NCBI GenBank assembly: GCA_018609055.1
Contig: JABAYJ010000009.1
Span: 493,761 to 557,760, forward strand
Direction of reading: 5' to 3'
Length of the DNA: 64,000 bases
Origin: Flavobacteriales bacterium
GTDB taxonomy: Bacteria > Bacteroidota > Bacteroidia > Flavobacteriales_D > CAJJDF01
The position numbers and the translations under genes are program-made. Position 1 is the first letter of the stretch. Every line of letters begins with the position of its first letter. Below are positions 62,594-64,000 of this stretch, one piece after another. The notes beneath the pieces were generated by a model, which had not been told where the DNA came from, did not search any database, and worked only from the letters and a program-made list of their open reading frames with translations.

Positions 62594-63976
62594 ATGAAAG
62601 GTACTAAGCGTAGAATGAGTTTTGGTAGTATTATGAGTATGAATTTTGGATTCTTTGGAATTCAGTTCAGTTTTGGATTACAGCAAAGTAATATGAGTGC
62701 TATTTACTCTTATTTAGGTGCTGATGCCGAAAACTTGGCAATTCTATGGCTTGCTGGTCCAGTTACAGGATTAATAGTGCAGCCTATAATTGGAGCAGTG
62801 AGTGATGGTACTTGGTCACCAAAATTTGGAAGAAGAAAACCGTTCTTTTTGGTAGGGGCTATTCTTGCAAGTATTGCTTTAATCTTAATGCCCTATTCAG
62901 AAACAATTTGGATGGCAGCAGGTTTGTTATGGATTTTGGATGCCGCAAATAATATTGCAATGGAACCTTACAGAGCTTTTATAACCGATATGTTGCCAGA
63001 AAAGCAACACTCTTTAGGTTTCTTAATGCAAAGTTTTTTTACTGGATTGGGTACTACATTAGCCAATTTTGCTCCAGCAATTATAGTTTCTTTTGGTATT
63101 CTATCGCTCTCAGATAAGATGGATAATGGAATCCCTACTTTTACTTATTGGGCATTTGGTATTGGTGCTTTTGCTTCAATTGCCACCATATTATTTTCTG
63201 TATTAACAACCAAAGAATATCCGCCAACAGAAGAGGAATTAATTGAGATGAAGGCTGCTAAAGCAGAAGGAAATGTTTTTACAAGAACAATTAAAGACAT
63301 TAAAGTTGCAGTTATAGAAATGCCAAAAACAATGAAGCAACTTATTCCTGTTCAGTTTCTTACTTGGTTTGGTATGTTTTGCTATTGGCAGTATATAACT
63401 TTAGCTTTATCACAATCTATATTTGGAACTACTGATGCAGAAACTGATTTTTTTGCTCAAGCTCAAATTTTAACGGGTAACATAAACGGAACATACAACA
63501 TTGTTTGTTTTTCTGTTGCCTTTCTTTTAGTTCCTTTGGCTACAAAAATTGGTGCTAAAAAAGTTCACTTTATCGGTTTGCTACTAGGAGGTGTTAGTTT
63601 GTTAGCTTTACCATATTTAGATTACAACACTCAATTATTCTCTTTCTCAAATCCTTTTGGAGATGGAATTGTAGAGGTGTCACAAATTTATTTAGTATCC
63701 TTTGGATTAGGAATAGCATGGGCTTCTATGCTAGCAATTCCATACAAGTTGTTAGCTTCATCATTACCAGCTGGTAAAACAGGAGTTTATATGGGTATTT
63801 TTAATATGTTTATCGTTATTCCAATGATAATTCAAATATTCTCTATGCAATATTTCTTGTACGATTTATTAGGGAGCAATCCAGTAAATATTATCACTTT
63901 AGCTGGTGTTTGTTTAGCTCTAGCAGCCGTATTTACATTATTTATCAAAAGCCATAGAGTAAAAGAATTATATTAA
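62594..63976 (+). CDS. MFS sugar transporter, SLC45/SUC-like, probable sucrose importer
   Basis: A 460-residue inner membrane permease with about twelve helices. The family features of SLC45/SUC-like sugar:H+ symporters are visible: FGFFGIQFSFGLQQSNMSAI, the loop GAVSDGTWSPKFGRRKPFFL (the RxGRRxP signature), DAANNIAMEPYRAFITDMLP and GIAWASMLAIPYKLLA. It lies 13 nt after sucrose phosphorylase and directly before the PfkB-type start, so sucrose is the likely cargo, although maltose is transported by close relatives. Confidence 0.88.
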   Translation: MKGTKRRMSFGSIMSMNFGFFGIQFSFGLQQSNMSAIYSYLGADAENLAILWLAGPVTGLIVQPIIGAVSDGTWSPKFGRRKPFFLVGAILASIALILMPYSETIWMAAGLLWILDAANNIAMEPYRAFITDMLPEKQHSLGFLMQSFFTGLGTTLANFAPAIIVSFGILSLSDKMDNGIPTFTYWAFGIGAFASIATILFSVLTTKEYPPTEEELIEMKAAKAEGNVFTRTIKDIKVAVIEMPKTMKQLIPVQFLTWFGMFCYWQYITLALSQSIFGTTDAETDFFAQAQILTGNINGTYNIVCFSVAFLLVPLATKIGAKKVHFIGLLLGGVSLLALPYLDYNTQLFSFSNPFGDGIVEVSQIYLVSFGLGIAWASMLAIPYKLLASSLPAGKTGVYMGIFNMFIVIPMIIQIFSMQYFLYDLLGSNPVNIITLAGVCLALAAVFTLFIKSHRVKELY

Positions 63977-64000
63977 ATGAAAATTTTAGCTTTTGGAGAA
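63977..64000 (+). CDS. Start of a probable PfkB-family fructokinase, cut by the window end
   Basis: ATG immediately after the transporter stop begins MKILAFGE, the typical N-terminus of PfkB sugar kinases (MKILCFGEILWD-like). Only eight codons are visible. A fructokinase would complete the pathway by phosphorylating the fructose released by sucrose phosphorylase. The assignment rests on these residues and on context. Confidence 0.55.

Noticed and set aside
1..64000. tRNA, rRNA, prophage, insertion sequence, CRISPR-Cas or restriction genes
   Set aside because: None could be found on either strand; intergenic gaps were read and hold promoters, hairpins and small remnants only.

Overview
The window is about 64 kb of AT-rich DNA from a member of the Bacteroidota, most likely Flavobacteriia/Flavobacteriales. 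The evidence is the recurrent promoter element TAnnTTTG upstream of genes with few Shine-Dalgarno sequences, type IX secretion parts (PorQ, a C-terminal sorting domain, a PorP/SprF-like stub), GSCFA, DUF3109 and M19 proteins, TonB receptors, and a complete Na+-translocating NADH:quinone reductase operon that suggests a marine or sodium-using cell. No rRNA, tRNA, CRISPR array, transposase, integrase or phage gene was found. Most of the window is ordinary chromosome.

Layout. 1-2000: 3' end of nadC, a frame-disrupted small membrane protein and a GT2 glycosyltransferase. 2060-8880: TetR regulator, TolC, lipoprotein HlyD and RND pump in one efflux operon, with a 9-bp dyad at the tetR promoter and a strong terminator. 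8938-16420: a TonB receptor, several unknown secreted proteins, an unusual three-gene set (CxxC protein, Crp/Fnr regulator, membrane protein) with an FNR-like box, a MORN-like repeat protein and an MBL hydrolase. 16537-24771: msrB, a Nudix CoA pyrophosphatase, citrate synthase, a thioredoxin-fold protein without its cysteines, coaD, GSCFA, a TPR lipoprotein and an M19 dipeptidase. 25049-32651: rpsA, pyrR-pyrB, a STAS protein, a T9SS cargo protein and lon. 32678-41480: two Kazal lipoproteins, porQ, lpxB, a SpoIID protein, DUF3109, a thiolase, a desaturase and a YggS protein. 41497-42640 is a small graveyard of gene remnants around a DUF1801 gene. 42684-46191: an unknown protein, an ABC exporter and cystathionine beta-synthase. 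46509-52671: nqrABCDEF. 52811-56985: acyltransferase, S9B peptidase, pcm.

57061-64000 is the most coherent accessory system: a LacI regulator, a perfect 30-bp palindrome over the promoter, a TonB receptor (broken by a 1-nt frameshift as read), sucrose phosphorylase, an SLC45/SUC-type transporter, and the first eight codons of what looks like a PfkB fructokinase. Together they would take up sucrose, cleave it phosphorolytically to glucose-1-phosphate and fructose, and phosphorylate the fructose. No SusD partner is present.

A cross-cutting signal is that at least five genes have TAnnTTTG only 4-5 nt before the start codon, which implies leaderless mRNAs. No wholly new multi-gene system is evident. 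The best leads are the sucrose locus control region, the Crp/CxxC/membrane-protein set, the possible -1 frameshift gene at 645-1051, and the recombination scar near 42.3 kb.
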